Below are positions 1 through 8,147 of a stretch of DNA of 51,103 nt, in pieces (position 1 is the stretch's first letter; every line of letters begins with the position of its first letter). A program made the translations under genes and the position numbers. Source of the stretch: an uncultured Actinomycetes bacterium (GTDB taxonomy: Bacteria > Actinomycetota > Thermoleophilia > Miltoncostaeales > Miltoncostaeaceae); contig CAJAPZ010000030.1 in the NCBI GenBank assembly GCA_903943955.1, positions 1 to 51,103 on the forward strand. Direction: 5' to 3'. The notes beneath the pieces were generated by a model. The model did no database searches and was not told the DNA's origin. It saw nothing but the letters and a program-made list of their open reading frames with translations.

Positions 1-35
1 GGGGTCAGTCGCTGTGTCAGAAGTGTGCGAAAGGA
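1..35 (-). repeat. Partial copy of dispersed TGACCCC/TCTGTCAC repeat
   Basis: Positions 1-35 match the reverse strand of 47178-47212 at about 31 of 35 positions, including the GGGGTCAGTCGCTGTG core. Seen directly by comparison within the window. It directly precedes the first gene and supplies the sequence around its ribosome-binding site. The element is probably cut by the window edge. Confidence 0.7.
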
Positions 36-41
36 TTGGGG

Positions 42-1307
42 GTGCGACCGGTAGTGTGCCTCCACGTGACTGACGACTTCCGCGGGGCCCGCGTGCGCCC
101 CTTCCGAGCACTGGTCTTCGACCCCGCCGTGGCCGGAGACATGCAGACCCTCGTGGCGCCTCCATACGACGTCATCGGCCCCGAGTACCGGGACGAGCTG
201 GCATCGCGTAACCAGTGGAACGTGGTGGGCATTGACCTGCCGAGTCTCCCCTACGAGACAGTGGCCGCCACCATCGCCGACTGGACCGCGCGCGGCGTGC
301 TGAAGCGCTACGACGATCCGGTGATGATCGCCTGGACCCAGGAGTTCGACCTGCCGGATGGCAGCCACCGAACCCGCAAGACCCTGGTGGCCGCCGTGGG
401 TGCCGAGCCGTACGAAACCCGTGTGGTGCGTCCGCACGAGCGCACGCATGCAGGCCCTAAGGAAGAGCGCCTGCGGCTGATGAACGCCACCAAGGTGCAA
501 CTCTCGCCCGTGTTCGGCCTGTACCCCGATCCGGCCGGCGACGCCTGGACGGCAGCGGCCATCACCGGTGAGCCCGAGGCAGTGATCACCGATGACGACG
601 GCACCGTGCACCGCCTGTGGACCATTCACGATCCCGCACGCCTTGCCGCCATCGAGGAAGCCCTCAAGGGGCGGTGGATCCTCATTGCCGATGGCCACCA
701 CCGATACGAGACGGCTCTGGCCTACCGCGACGAGCGCCGGGCCGAGGATGGCGATGGGGATGATGAGCGCCCGTACGACTTCGTGCTGATGGGCCTCACC
801 TCGCTCAACGACGACGGCCTGGTGGTGTTGCCCACCCACCGCGTGCTGAATGAGTGGCCGGATGGCGCCGAGACCCTCCTGGACGTAACGCCCCTCGACA
901 ACGATCTGGCCGTGCTGCAGGCTGCGCTTGACTCCGCGCCCGCCGATCTGGTGGCCGCAGGTCTGGTGCTCGCCGACAGGGCAATGCTCCTGACCACCCG
1001 TCGCAGGGGCACGGCAGCAGCCGAACGACTCGATCTGGCCGTGTTGGAGCGTGACCTGCTGGTGCCGGCATTCGGCGGCGATCAGGCCCATCTGGCCCAC
1101 GAGGGGATACTCACGTACACCAAGGATGCCAAGGACGCGTGGGACACCGTGCGGTCCGGCCGCGCCAAGGCCGCGCTCATCGTGCGCCACATCCCCACCG
1201 ATCAGGTGGCGGCTGTGGCCGATGAGGGCGGCGTCATGCCCCAGAAGTCCACCTACTTCTTTCCCAAGATCCTCTCAGGCGTTGCCTTTCAGCCCCTGGC
1301 CGACTGA
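42..1307 (+). CDS. DUF1015 family protein
   Basis: A 421-residue protein of the DUF1015 family, widespread in bacteria and some archaea and without an established biochemical role. The family-typical opening (RPFRALVFDP followed by APPYDVIGPEYR) is visible, as is the conserved IADGHHRYETAL segment in the middle and the AHEGILTYTKDAKDAWDTV region near the C-terminus. Start chosen at GTG 42 because AAAGGA (30-35) lies six bases before it. TTG 36 and GTG 93, which would begin MRPFRAL as many homologues do, are alternatives. It is first in a tight plus-strand run with an inositol-phosphatase-like gene 19 bases downstream. The upstream sequence is a repeat copy, so its promoter is not visible in the window. 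Confidence 0.85.
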   Translation: MRPVVCLHVTDDFRGARVRPFRALVFDPAVAGDMQTLVAPPYDVIGPEYRDELASRNQWNVVGIDLPSLPYETVAATIADWTARGVLKRYDDPVMIAWTQEFDLPDGSHRTRKTLVAAVGAEPYETRVVRPHERTHAGPKEERLRLMNATKVQLSPVFGLYPDPAGDAWTAAAITGEPEAVITDDDGTVHRLWTIHDPARLAAIEEALKGRWILIADGHHRYETALAYRDERRAEDGDGDDERPYDFVLMGLTSLNDDGLVVLPTHRVLNEWPDGAETLLDVTPLDNDLAVLQAALDSAPADLVAAGLVLADRAMLLTTRRRGTAAAERLDLAVLERDLLVPAFGGDQAHLAHEGILTYTKDAKDAWDTVRSGRAKAALIVRHIPTDQVAAVADEGGVMPQKSTYFFPKILSGVAFQPLAD

Positions 1308-1326
1308 CCCCGGCGACGCCGCCTGG

Positions 1327-2130
1327 GTGGACATCGTCACGCGCGCGGCCGATCGGGCATCCGCGGCAGTGGCCGCGATCCCGCCCGACGAGCGCGGCAC
1401 CGAGGTAGGGCGGGGGAAGGGAGGCGACACCACTCTGGTGATCGACCGCGATGCCGAGGCGGCAATCGTTGAGGTGCTGGAGCAGGCACATGCCGACGGC
1501 ATGCGGTTTGACCTCATCAGCGAGGAACTCGGCACCAGGTCATTTGATGGCGATGGCGCGCTGGTGGTGGTGGACCCGATCGACGGCAGCCGCAACGCCC
1601 GCCGCGGACTCTCGGAGTTCTGCATCTCCATCGCGGTGTCCGATGGCCCGCGGCTGTCGGACGTGCGCATTGCGTTGCTCAGGCACCTCGGTACCGGTGA
1701 GACCATCGTCGCGGTGCGCGGCCAAGGGGTTCAGGTCAATGGCATGCCGCGCATCGAGCGCGCCTATCGCGGCCTGTGGCTGGCTGTGGTGGAGGGTGCA
1801 TCGCCACGCCGCCTCGCGGGCGCCATGCCTCACCTCGCGCACGTAAGCCGCATCCGCAGCCTCGGATCGCTCGCACTGTCGATGGCCTATGTGGCCCTCG
1901 GGCGCCTTGATGGCCTCGCGGTATTGCGACCGGGGCGCATCGTGGATATCGCTGCGGCCGCGCTCATCGCCGCCGAGTGTGGGGTGATCGTTGTCGATGA
2001 GGACGGCGCACCGCTGGATGCGCCCCTCACCATGGACTGGCGGGGCGCATTCTCCATCGCCCGCGTGCCCGAGGATGTGGATGACCTGGTGGCCGCAACG
2101 CGGGGGGGGCTGGAGGCAGGGCGCCACTGA
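1327..2130 (+). CDS. Inositol monophosphatase family protein
   Basis: A 267-residue member of the Mg-dependent, Li-sensitive phosphatase superfamily (IMPase/FBPase/CysQ). Visible metal-site motifs are GDTTLVIDRDAE near the N-terminus, the SEE-type acidic pair (LISEELG), DPIDGSRNA as the central DPxDG motif, and GSLALSMAYVALGRLDG followed by DIAAAALIAAECG near the end. The usual Trp of the WDxAAG motif is replaced by Val. Substrate is unknown; inositol phosphates, fructose bisphosphate or PAP are family possibilities. GTG 1327 is the only start that keeps the family length, though no clear Shine-Dalgarno precedes it. Its stop overlaps the ATG of the next gene (TGATG), suggesting translational coupling. 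A second, more canonical paralogue lies at 25520-26329. Confidence 0.82.
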   Translation: MDIVTRAADRASAAVAAIPPDERGTEVGRGKGGDTTLVIDRDAEAAIVEVLEQAHADGMRFDLISEELGTRSFDGDGALVVVDPIDGSRNARRGLSEFCISIAVSDGPRLSDVRIALLRHLGTGETIVAVRGQGVQVNGMPRIERAYRGLWLAVVEGASPRRLAGAMPHLAHVSRIRSLGSLALSMAYVALGRLDGLAVLRPGRIVDIAAAALIAAECGVIVVDEDGAPLDAPLTMDWRGAFSIARVPEDVDDLVAATRGGLEAGRH

Positions 2131-2480
2131 TGAGCCACCAACGCGACGCCGATAATGCCGTCGTTCGGGCGGTGTACGACAGCCAGGCGCGCCTCACGCG
2201 CAAGGTGGGCAGGGGCATGCTGATGTTCGCAATCGTGTGGATACCGGCGCTGGTGATCGTGCCCGGAGTGTTCAAACAGGGCGCCATCGCATCGCTCCTC
2301 CTCGCCACTGTGGCTGCCACGACAGTGATGATCATCATGGAACGCACGTGGCTGGGGCCGCGCGACCGCGAACGCGAACGCCGCGCCCAGTTGCCGCCCG
2401 CGCCAGGGCAGCGCCCGCCTGATCCGGCGGGCGGGATCGAGGGTCTCATCGAACGGATCTCAGGTCGCATTCGCAGGTAA
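2130..2480 (+). CDS. Small two-TM membrane protein, unknown function
   Basis: A 116-residue protein with two predicted hydrophobic segments (about residues 29-49, [17 protein letters not shown], and 53-73, [18 protein letters not shown]). The second is followed by an Arg-rich cytoplasmic-type tail ending GRIRR. The start ATG at 2130 shares a base with the upstream stop, so it is probably coupled to the phosphatase gene. No family recognised. The N-terminus (residues 1-28) is polar and may be cytoplasmic, giving a hairpin topology with both ends inside. Its position between a phosphatase and the clpP regulator gives no clear functional hint. Confidence 0.7.
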   Translation: MSHQRDADNAVVRAVYDSQARLTRKVGRGMLMFAIVWIPALVIVPGVFKQGAIASLLLATVAATTVMIIMERTWLGPRDRERERRAQLPPAPGQRPPDPAGGIEGLIERISGRIRR

Positions 2481-2486
2481 CCGCGA

Positions 2487-2500
2487 TACGCTCTCAGCGT
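2487..2500 (+). promoter_or_regulatory. Promoter and ClgR-box-like palindrome of the regulator-clpP operon
   Basis: A -10 box TACGCT (2487-2492) ends six bases before GTG 2499. The perfect inverted repeat ACGCT-CTC-AGCGT (2488-2500) overlaps both the -10 and the start codon. Its CGC-N5-GCG core resembles the operator core described for actinobacterial ClgR regulators. Operator function is inferred from sequence and position. Confidence 0.6.
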
Positions 2501-2924
2501 GCAGATGTACGCTCAGAGCGAACAGCAGGTGGGAAATCTCGTGGGGGAGACACTTCGTGCCCGTCGCGAGGAGTCCGGTCTGTCGCTCCGCGCGGCCGCC
2601 GAGCGGGCCGGCATGAGCCCGGCGCACCTCTCGGAGGTCGAGCGGGGGCTCAAGGAGCCGTCCCTCGGGGCACTTCAGCGCATCGCCGACGTCGTCGGTG
2701 GCGGGGCGGGCGAGATATTCCTCGACCTGGCCATCGCGCTGGGCGCTGCACCTCCACGCCCTGTCCGCCACCCGCTCGGGTTCGCACCCGATCCGCGGGC
2801 GGAGATCGACTGGGCCGTGGAACGCCTGCACCAGGAGGACCTCCGCGCGGTCGCCGCCTTTGGCGCATTCCTCGCATCGCAAAACCAGAACCGATCAACC
2901 ACAGAAGGAGTCACCACCGCATGA
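2499..2924 (+). CDS. XRE-family transcriptional regulator, ClgR-like
   Basis: A 141-residue DNA-binding protein with one helix-turn-helix of the XRE/Cro type at about residues 14-68. It contains the turn and recognition helix [20 protein letters not shown]. The [11 protein letters not shown] signature resembles ClgR, the actinobacterial activator of clpP and clp ATPase genes, and the ATG of clpP overlaps this gene's stop by four bases (ATGA). The C-terminal half (residues 70-141) is Ala/Arg-rich and not recognised; it is longer than in mycobacterial ClgR. GTG 2499 is preferred because a TACGCT -10 box sits six bases upstream (leaderless); GTG 2541 is possible. Regulation of clpP and of itself is likely but inferred. 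Confidence 0.85.
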   Translation: MQMYAQSEQQVGNLVGETLRARREESGLSLRAAAERAGMSPAHLSEVERGLKEPSLGALQRIADVVGGGAGEIFLDLAIALGAAPPRPVRHPLGFAPDPRAEIDWAVERLHQEDLRAVAAFGAFLASQNQNRSTTEGVTTA

Positions 2925-3505
2925 GCCCGCTCATTCCGATGGTCATCGAACAGACCGCCCGTGGCGAGCGTTCGTTCGACATCTACTCGCGCCTGCTCAA
3001 CGAGCGCATCATCTTCCTGGGCACCCCAGTGGATGACCAGATCGCCAACCTCATCGTGGCCCAGTTGCTGCACCTTGAGAGCGAGGATCCCGACAAGGAC
3101 ATCTCGATTTACATCAACTCGCCGGGCGGCTCGGTATATGCCGGTCTGGCCATCTACGACACCATGCACTTCATCAAGCCGGACGTGCAGACCATCTGCT
3201 GCGGTATCGCAATGAGCATGGGTGCGCTGCTGCTGGCGGGTGGCGCGCCGGGCAAGCGTATGGCGCTTCCCAACAGCCGCATCCTCATCCACCAGGTGCT
3301 GTCGGGCTTCAGCGGCCAGGCGACTGACATTGAGATCCACGCACGCGAGACCCTCAACCTGCGTGCCCGCCTCGACCAGATCCTTGCCCAGCACACCGGC
3401 AAGACCGAGGAGCAGATCCACCAGGACTCCGAGCGCGACCGCTTCTTCACCGCGCAGGAGGCTGCCGACTACGGCCTCGTTGACCGCGTGATCGAGTCGC
3501 ACTAG
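2921..3505 (+). CDS. clpP: ATP-dependent Clp protease proteolytic subunit ClpP
   Basis: The 194-residue serine peptidase that forms tetradecameric barrels and degrades proteins fed by Clp ATPases. The catalytic triad is visible: Ser99 in [11 protein letters not shown], His124 in ILIHQ, and Asp173 in DSERDRFF, at spacings matching E. coli ClpP. The [16 protein letters not shown] stretch that forms the substrate groove is intact. There is no long propeptide. The gene overlaps the ClgR-like regulator by four bases and is followed by a strong hairpin, so the two probably form the end of one transcript. No second clpP copy lies nearby, although actinobacteria usually have at least two; a paralogue would have to be elsewhere. 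Confidence 0.97.
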   Translation: MSPLIPMVIEQTARGERSFDIYSRLLNERIIFLGTPVDDQIANLIVAQLLHLESEDPDKDISIYINSPGGSVYAGLAIYDTMHFIKPDVQTICCGIAMSMGALLLAGGAPGKRMALPNSRILIHQVLSGFSGQATDIEIHARETLNLRARLDQILAQHTGKTEEQIHQDSERDRFFTAQEAADYGLVDRVIESH

Positions 3506-3560
3506 GCACACCCCAATCAGGAGCGCGGCCAGACGGCCCCGCTCCTCGCGCGCAACCATC

Positions 3561-3588
3561 GAGGGGGCTCAGCGTGCTGGGCCCCCTC
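3561..3588. terminator. Hairpin terminator between convergent genes
   Basis: The stem GAGGGGGC (3561-3568) pairs with GCCCCCTC (3581-3588) and continues inward through CAGC/GCTG, giving a stem of about 12-13 bp with a tiny loop. It lies between clpP and a convergent gene. No clear T-tract follows, as is usual in actinobacteria. Confidence 0.7.
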
Positions 3589-3617
3589 TGCGTTTCGCCC
3601 ATCAGTCGGCCCGGTGA

Positions 3618-4535
3618 CTACCGGACGACGAACGTCTGAACCCGATTGCCCACCTTGCTCGGCTTCATCACCAGATTGGGCCTGGTGATGCTCACGCCAA
3701 CGAGCCGTGCACCCTTCGGCACCGACGCAAGGCACAGGTCGTGCATGTTGTCGTCGAGAGCCGGATTGGGCACGCCGTTGGTGGAGTGATCAAGCAGGTC
3801 GCCAAGCGCGATCGGCGTGATGGACCGGCGTTGCCCGGACGACAAGCGGAAGACGGCGCGGTAGGCCAACGTCGTGCTGCGCCCCACCTCGAGTGGCAGG
3901 GAGCTGGGGTTGCTGGAGTAGGCGTTGATGCCGTTCGACCACATCACGCGCACAAACGCGGTGCCGACGGTGCAACGGTTGGGATCGGTCGCGTAAAGGT
4001 CGGCGAGCAGCGGCGTGAGCATCCATGCATCCACAATGGCGGGCGGGTCGGAAACGTCGGTGATGGTGAGCGGCGCGAGCCCGGTCACCGGACGCCACCG
4101 CGTCGCGCCGATGGGCTGCCCCCGAAGTGCACCCACGATGCGAAGTTGCGCCGGACGCACCTTCACGGCCGGGTCGGCTGCGCCCTCGTCGAAGTTCCCA
4201 ATGAGGTTGATCGTCTGGCGCTCATCCGGCTCATTGGGGGGGTACATCAGGGCGCACACCGGAGTGGCCACCGAGCCATCCTCGCGCACGATCTCAAAGT
4301 CAGTGGGCCTCACCGATGCCGGACGGATGAACCAGTTGAACGTGACGGGGAGGTTGTCGTAGATCGGGTCGGTGTTCGGGCACGCCAGCAGGTCGATGCT
4401 GCCCATCTCGGTGCTCAGCACCTTGAGTCCCGCCGGTGCCGCGAGCGCAGGGCCCGACATTGCGACGGCGCCGCCGATTGCCACGATGGCGATGGCTCCG
4501 CGGGCTGACCACATCTGGACGGCTCGTGCGTTCAT
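3618..4535 (-). CDS. Exported protein of unknown function
   Basis: A 305-residue protein with a Sec-type signal peptide (hydrophobic stretch about residues 13-30, probable cleavage after ALAA). The mature part is rich in Pro, Thr and Asn with a few Cys, resembles a beta-rich wall or secreted protein, and matches no family I recognise. ATG 4535 is well supported by AAGGAG seven bases upstream on the minus strand. A TACCGT -10 box lies about 40 bases upstream at 4574-4579, giving a short leader. It stands alone between clpP and a divergent ABC transporter. Confidence 0.75.
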   Translation of the reverse strand: MNARAVQMWSARGAIAIVAIGGAVAMSGPALAAPAGLKVLSTEMGSIDLLACPNTDPIYDNLPVTFNWFIRPASVRPTDFEIVREDGSVATPVCALMYPPNEPDERQTINLIGNFDEGAADPAVKVRPAQLRIVGALRGQPIGATRWRPVTGLAPLTITDVSDPPAIVDAWMLTPLLADLYATDPNRCTVGTAFVRVMWSNGINAYSSNPSSLPLEVGRSTTLAYRAVFRLSSGQRRSITPIALGDLLDHSTNGVPNPALDDNMHDLCLASVPKGARLVGVSITRPNLVMKPSKVGNRVQTFVVR

Positions 4536-4573
4536 GGGGGCTCCTTGGTGTCTCACAGCAAGATCAAGTGAAT

Positions 4574-4579
4574 ACGGTA
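4574..4579 (-). promoter_or_regulatory. -10 box of the exported protein gene
   Basis: TACCGT on the minus strand, predicting a leader of roughly 30 bases containing AAGGAG before ATG 4535. The remaining divergent intergenic space 4580-4755 shows no gene. Confidence 0.5.
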
Positions 4580-4755
4580 TCCCACCGGGCCTCGCCGCCC
4601 CGAGGCGCCGGTCTGCGCTCCCCGCGTGTGGATCTCGGCCCATGGGCGGCACTCGTCCGCACTGCCGGGCGCGTGATGATGGGGCCGGCCCCTCGTGCCC
4701 GTCACCAGCCGCAAGGAAGGGACGGATGACCACCGGCGTGGCCGCGTGACATACC

Positions 4756-4769
4756 TACCCTATTGGGAG
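4756..4769 (+). promoter_or_regulatory. Leaderless promoter of ABC exporter
   Basis: A TACCCT -10 box (4756-4761) ends seven bases before GTG 4769. No Shine-Dalgarno is present, so leaderless initiation is likely. Confidence 0.55.
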
Positions 4770-5674
4770 TGATCAGCACCGCCGCCATCCATGCCCAAGG
4801 ACTCGGGAAGTCGTACGGGTCGGATGTGATGGCGCTCGAAGGTATTGACCTTGAGGTGGCGCACGGTGAGCGCCTCGGTTTTCTGGGCCCCAACGGCGCG
4901 GGCAAGACCACCTTCATCCGCCTGGCGCTTGGAATCCTCTCCCCCACCACCGGCAGCGTGGCCATCAACGGGCACGACCTGGCCACCGATCGCATGGCGG
5001 CGCTCACCGATGCCGGATATGTACCCGGTGATCTGGGACTGATCCGCGAGGTGTCCGGCCGGCGCATGCTTGACGCCCTGGCCCGTCTGCACCCCCGGCC
5101 GCCCGTACTGCGCGACCGCCTGCTGTCGGCGCTCGACCTCGATGACCACACGCTGGGCAAGCGCATCCGCGACTACTCCACGGGTATGCGGCAGAAGCTG
5201 GGCCTGGTCGCAGCACTGCAGCACGACCCCGCCGTCATCATCCTCGATGAGCCCACATCCGGACTCGACCCGGTAATGCAGGCGCGCCTGCTCGAGATGC
5301 TGGAAGAGCGTGCGCGTGCCGGGCGCACCGTGTTCTTCTCCAGCCACGTGCTGGGCGAGGTTGACGAGTTGTGCGACCGCGTCGCCATGGTGCGCGATGG
5401 CCGACTGCTACTGGTACGCGAGGTGGCCGAACTCCGTCGCGCCCGCGTGCGCACCGTCGAGGTGCTGTTCGATGGGGATGTGGACCCTGCCGCCTACCGC
5501 GTGGACGGCATCGCCGACCTTCGCGTGGAGGGCCATGTGCATCACTTCACGCTCGCAGGCGATCCGGGCCCGCTGCTCACCCGGCTTGGGGCGCTCTCGC
5601 CGCGAGACGTCACCATCGAGGCTGCTCGTCTGGAAGATGTATTTCGCGCGCTCTACCTGGGAGACGCCGACTGA
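4769..5674 (+). CDS. ABC transporter ATP-binding protein (ABC-2 exporter type)
   Basis: A 301-residue nucleotide-binding subunit. Walker A is GPNGAGKTT, the signature is the degenerate YSTGMRQK typical of CcmA/DrrA-like exporters, Walker B is VIILDEPTSGLDP, and the switch His is in FFSSHVL. About 90 C-terminal residues after the ATPase core form an accessory domain common in exporters of this type. The stop overlaps the start of the permease gene (TGATG), so the two encode one transporter. The substrate (drug, polysaccharide or lipid) cannot be read from sequence. GTG 4769 is chosen over TTG 4763 on the -10 distance. Confidence 0.9.
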   Translation: MISTAAIHAQGLGKSYGSDVMALEGIDLEVAHGERLGFLGPNGAGKTTFIRLALGILSPTTGSVAINGHDLATDRMAALTDAGYVPGDLGLIREVSGRRMLDALARLHPRPPVLRDRLLSALDLDDHTLGKRIRDYSTGMRQKLGLVAALQHDPAVIILDEPTSGLDPVMQARLLEMLEERARAGRTVFFSSHVLGEVDELCDRVAMVRDGRLLLVREVAELRRARVRTVEVLFDGDVDPAAYRVDGIADLRVEGHVHHFTLAGDPGPLLTRLGALSPRDVTIEAARLEDVFRALYLGDAD

Positions 5675-6468
5675 TGCGCGTGGTGCTCGGGCTCACGCTT
5701 CGCCGGTCACTTCGCCGCACCCTCCTGCTGGGCATGGCACTCGGTGCATTCCTCTTTCTGGTGGGGCTGTCGTACGCGTCGGTGGGGCAGAACCACATAC
5801 GCAGCATGGTGGAGTCGCTGCCGCCGGCGATCCGCGCCTTCGTGCAGGGGGCTGATCTGGCGAGCCCGGAGGGGTATCTCGGTGCCGGATTCATCCACCC
5901 CATCACGCTCGCGCTCCTGGCCACCACCGCAATCGCGGCGGGTGCGGCATCAGCCCGCGACGTCGAGCACGGGGTGGCCGAACTACTGCTGTCGCGTCCG
6001 CTGCGGCGCACCGCATGGATCGGGGCCGAGCTGATCGCTCTGGAGATCTCACTGGCCATCGTCACGGTGCTCGGCTCCATCGGCGCATTCATCGCGGTGG
6101 GAACCATCAATGACCTCGGCACGGTGCCCTTTGGGTCGGTGGCACTCACCGCGCTCGCCATGTTCCTGCTGTTTAGCGGCATCGGTGCCATCACGGCGCT
6201 GGCCGCGTCGTTCTCGCGCACCGGTGCCCGGGCCATCGGCATGGGCGCGGGCATCGCGCTTATCTTCTACGCGCTCGACTACCTGGCACAGATCTGGAGC
6301 CTGGCGGAGCCATTCGGCCCCATCTCGCTGATGCATTGGTACCGGCCATCGAATGTGCTGGGCACAGGGTCGATACCCACTTCAAGTTGGCTGGTCCTCA
6401 TCGGGGTCGCCGTGGTGGCGTCCGGCCTGGCCCTGCTGGTGACCTCACGGCGCGAGGTGGCGCCGTGA
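5674..6468 (+). CDS. ABC-2 type transporter permease
   Basis: A 264-residue integral membrane protein with six hydrophobic segments, beginning MRVVLGLTLRRSLRRTLLLGMALGAFLFL. The AARDVEHGVAELLLSRPLRR-like region between segments two and three is typical of ABC-2 permeases (NatB/YhaP-like). It overlaps the upstream ATPase gene by one base and partners with it as an exporter. It ends 13 bases from a convergent glycosidase gene, with no obvious terminator between them. The substrate is unknown. Confidence 0.85.
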   Translation: MRVVLGLTLRRSLRRTLLLGMALGAFLFLVGLSYASVGQNHIRSMVESLPPAIRAFVQGADLASPEGYLGAGFIHPITLALLATTAIAAGAASARDVEHGVAELLLSRPLRRTAWIGAELIALEISLAIVTVLGSIGAFIAVGTINDLGTVPFGSVALTALAMFLLFSGIGAITALAASFSRTGARAIGMGAGIALIFYALDYLAQIWSLAEPFGPISLMHWYRPSNVLGTGSIPTSSWLVLIGVAVVASGLALLVTSRREVAP

Positions 6469-6481
6469 GGTCACACGTGCA

Positions 6482-7609
6482 CTAGGGGGCCAGCGAGCCG
6501 GTGGGCCGGTGGCTGGCGGCGACGCTCTTGAACGCTGCCAGCGACGGCTTGCTGCCACCGCTGTTGAGAAACAGACCACCCGGCCAGTTGGGGTTGTCCT
6601 GCACCTGGAACCACATCACCAGCGGCACGCGGCTGCTCTTGACCACCGGCAGGGTCCAGATCTGCTTCAGGTAGGTGGCCTGCTGGCTGGGCGTCACCGA
6701 CACCGTGCGGTACGGCGTCTTGGCCGTGGTGTACGACGACTCAGTGACGTAGATCTTCTTCGATGATCCACCGGGCAGTGTGTTGACCGCCTGGATGACC
6801 TTGTCGAATGTGGACCACGACGGGATCGCATTCGTCTTCGTGGTGGGAGCCGCAGCGGGGTAGATGTGCTGGGAGATCGCGTTGTACGTCTTCATGCCAG
6901 CCTTCTTCAGGTCGGCATACCAGTCGATGGTGCCGCGACCTGTGGAATCGCTCTTGCCCTTCGGCCCGGTGACCCCGGCGATGACGATGGCACGCGGGTT
7001 GGCCGCTCGCACCACCGGCGTGGTGAGATTGACCATCTGGGCGTACTTCTTGCCCGCCAGGGGTGTCTTGCCCTTGTACTGCGGCCGCATATACAACTGC
7101 AGGTTGGGCTCGTTCCACACTTCGTAGTTCTTCACCATCACCGGTCCAAAGCCCGGGATATTGGTCTTGCCGTTGTAGCGCGTGGCCACCGCCTGCATAA
7201 AGTTGGCGTAGTCCTTGGCGTTGACTGGGCCGTTGGCATTCCATGTGGGCTGACCGGTGGACTTTCCACCGGTGGCCCAGGCCGGGCCATTCCACGTGGT
7301 GACGATGGGCGTGATGCCGGCCGTCTGCAACTGGCTGAAGATGGTGTCCGCCCACGTCCAGTCGTACGCGGGATCGTTCGGGTCGGTTGGGTTCGCGGGG
7401 CGTACGGGCGCCGTCGCACCCCAGTAGAGGTCAACGCGTGTGACCTTGGCACCGGTGGACTTCAGTGTGTCCACCCGCGCCTGGAGGTCGGCTGGGGCGG
7501 TCACTGGCAGGCGGTCGTCCTGCACACCTGCAGCCGCGCCCATGGCAGATGCCACGGGAATGGCAAGAATTACGGCGGCCGTCAGCAGACCAACGACAGG
7601 TGTTCTCAC
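6482..7609 (-). CDS. Secreted glycoside hydrolase, clan GH-A (GH39/GH5-like)
   Basis: A 375-residue protein with a signal peptide (residues 1-27, cleavage near AMGAAA) and a TIM-barrel glycosidase domain. Likely acid/base Glu167 lies in NYEVWNEPN (the NEP motif at the end of strand 4) and likely nucleophile Glu290 in KKIYVTESSY (strand 7), the two-Glu arrangement of retaining clan GH-A enzymes. Clan members act on xylosides, glucans, mannans and other glycans; the exact family and substrate are uncertain. GTG 7609 is chosen for GGAG seven bases upstream. A TAGCCT -10 lies at 7641-7646. It is monocistronic and convergent with the ABC permease gene. Confidence 0.8.
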   Translation of the reverse strand: MRTPVVGLLTAAVILAIPVASAMGAAAGVQDDRLPVTAPADLQARVDTLKSTGAKVTRVDLYWGATAPVRPANPTDPNDPAYDWTWADTIFSQLQTAGITPIVTTWNGPAWATGGKSTGQPTWNANGPVNAKDYANFMQAVATRYNGKTNIPGFGPVMVKNYEVWNEPNLQLYMRPQYKGKTPLAGKKYAQMVNLTTPVVRAANPRAIVIAGVTGPKGKSDSTGRGTIDWYADLKKAGMKTYNAISQHIYPAAAPTTKTNAIPSWSTFDKVIQAVNTLPGGSSKKIYVTESSYTTAKTPYRTVSVTPSQQATYLKQIWTLPVVKSSRVPLVMWFQVQDNPNWPGGLFLNSGGSKPSLAAFKSVAASHRPTGSLAP

Positions 7610-7640
7610 GCGCTCACTCCATAAAATTGGGGACGATTGG

Positions 7641-7646
7641 AGGCTA
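7641..7646 (-). promoter_or_regulatory. -10 box of glycosidase gene
   Basis: TAGCCT on the minus strand, predicting a leader of about 25 bases that contains GTCCCCAATT and a GGAG ribosome-binding site. Confidence 0.5.
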
Positions 7647-7688
7647 GCAACGGCCTCCGCCGTGCCGGTATGCGTTGGGTCCCCCGTG

Positions 7689-8147
7689 TCAGCCGCCCCG
7701 GCGGTCGGCGAAGAATGCGCGCAGCAGGGTGGCCGACTCGGCGGCGAGAACCCCCTGCTTAACGGGAATACGCGTGGGCAGGCGTGAATCGCGGAAGAGG
7801 TCGATCACGCTGCCGGCCGATCCCGACACCGGCTCAGGGGCTCCCCATACCACGCGCTCCGGTCGTGCCTGAAGAATTGCCCCGGCGCACATGGGGCATG
7901 GCTCGAGCGTGACGTACAACGTGGCCCCCACCAGACGCCACCCGCCAAGGGCGATGGCGGCATCACGAATTGCGAGCACCTCGGCATGCGCGGTGGGATC
8001 CTGGCGAAGCTCACGCTCGTTGCGACCGCTGGCGATGATCTCGCCATCACACACCACCACGCACCCCACGGGCACATCGCCATGGTCGGGAGCGCGCCGG
8101 GCCTCGTCCAGCGCGCGGCGCATCCAGCGCTCGTCGTCGGGCGTCAT
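7689..8147 (-). CDS. tadA: tRNA adenosine(34) deaminase TadA
   Basis: A 152-residue zinc deaminase that converts the wobble adenosine of tRNA-Arg(ACG) to inosine. The cytidine-deaminase fold motifs are complete: HAE with His54 and catalytic Glu56, then PCPMCAG with zinc ligands Cys84 and Cys87. The GHVPVG-like loop reads HGDVPVGCV. It is the last gene of a four-gene minus-strand operon: its ATG overlaps the stop of the DUF4430 lipoprotein gene by four bases (ATGA). A tRNA-modification enzyme at the end of a transporter operon is unexpected, so coupling may be only transcriptional. Confidence 0.94.
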   Translation of the reverse strand: MTPDDERWMRRALDEARRAPDHGDVPVGCVVVCDGEIIASGRNERELRQDPTAHAEVLAIRDAAIALGGWRLVGATLYVTLEPCPMCAGAILQARPERVVWGAPEPVSGSAGSVIDLFRDSRLPTRIPVKQGVLAAESATLLRAFFADRRGG

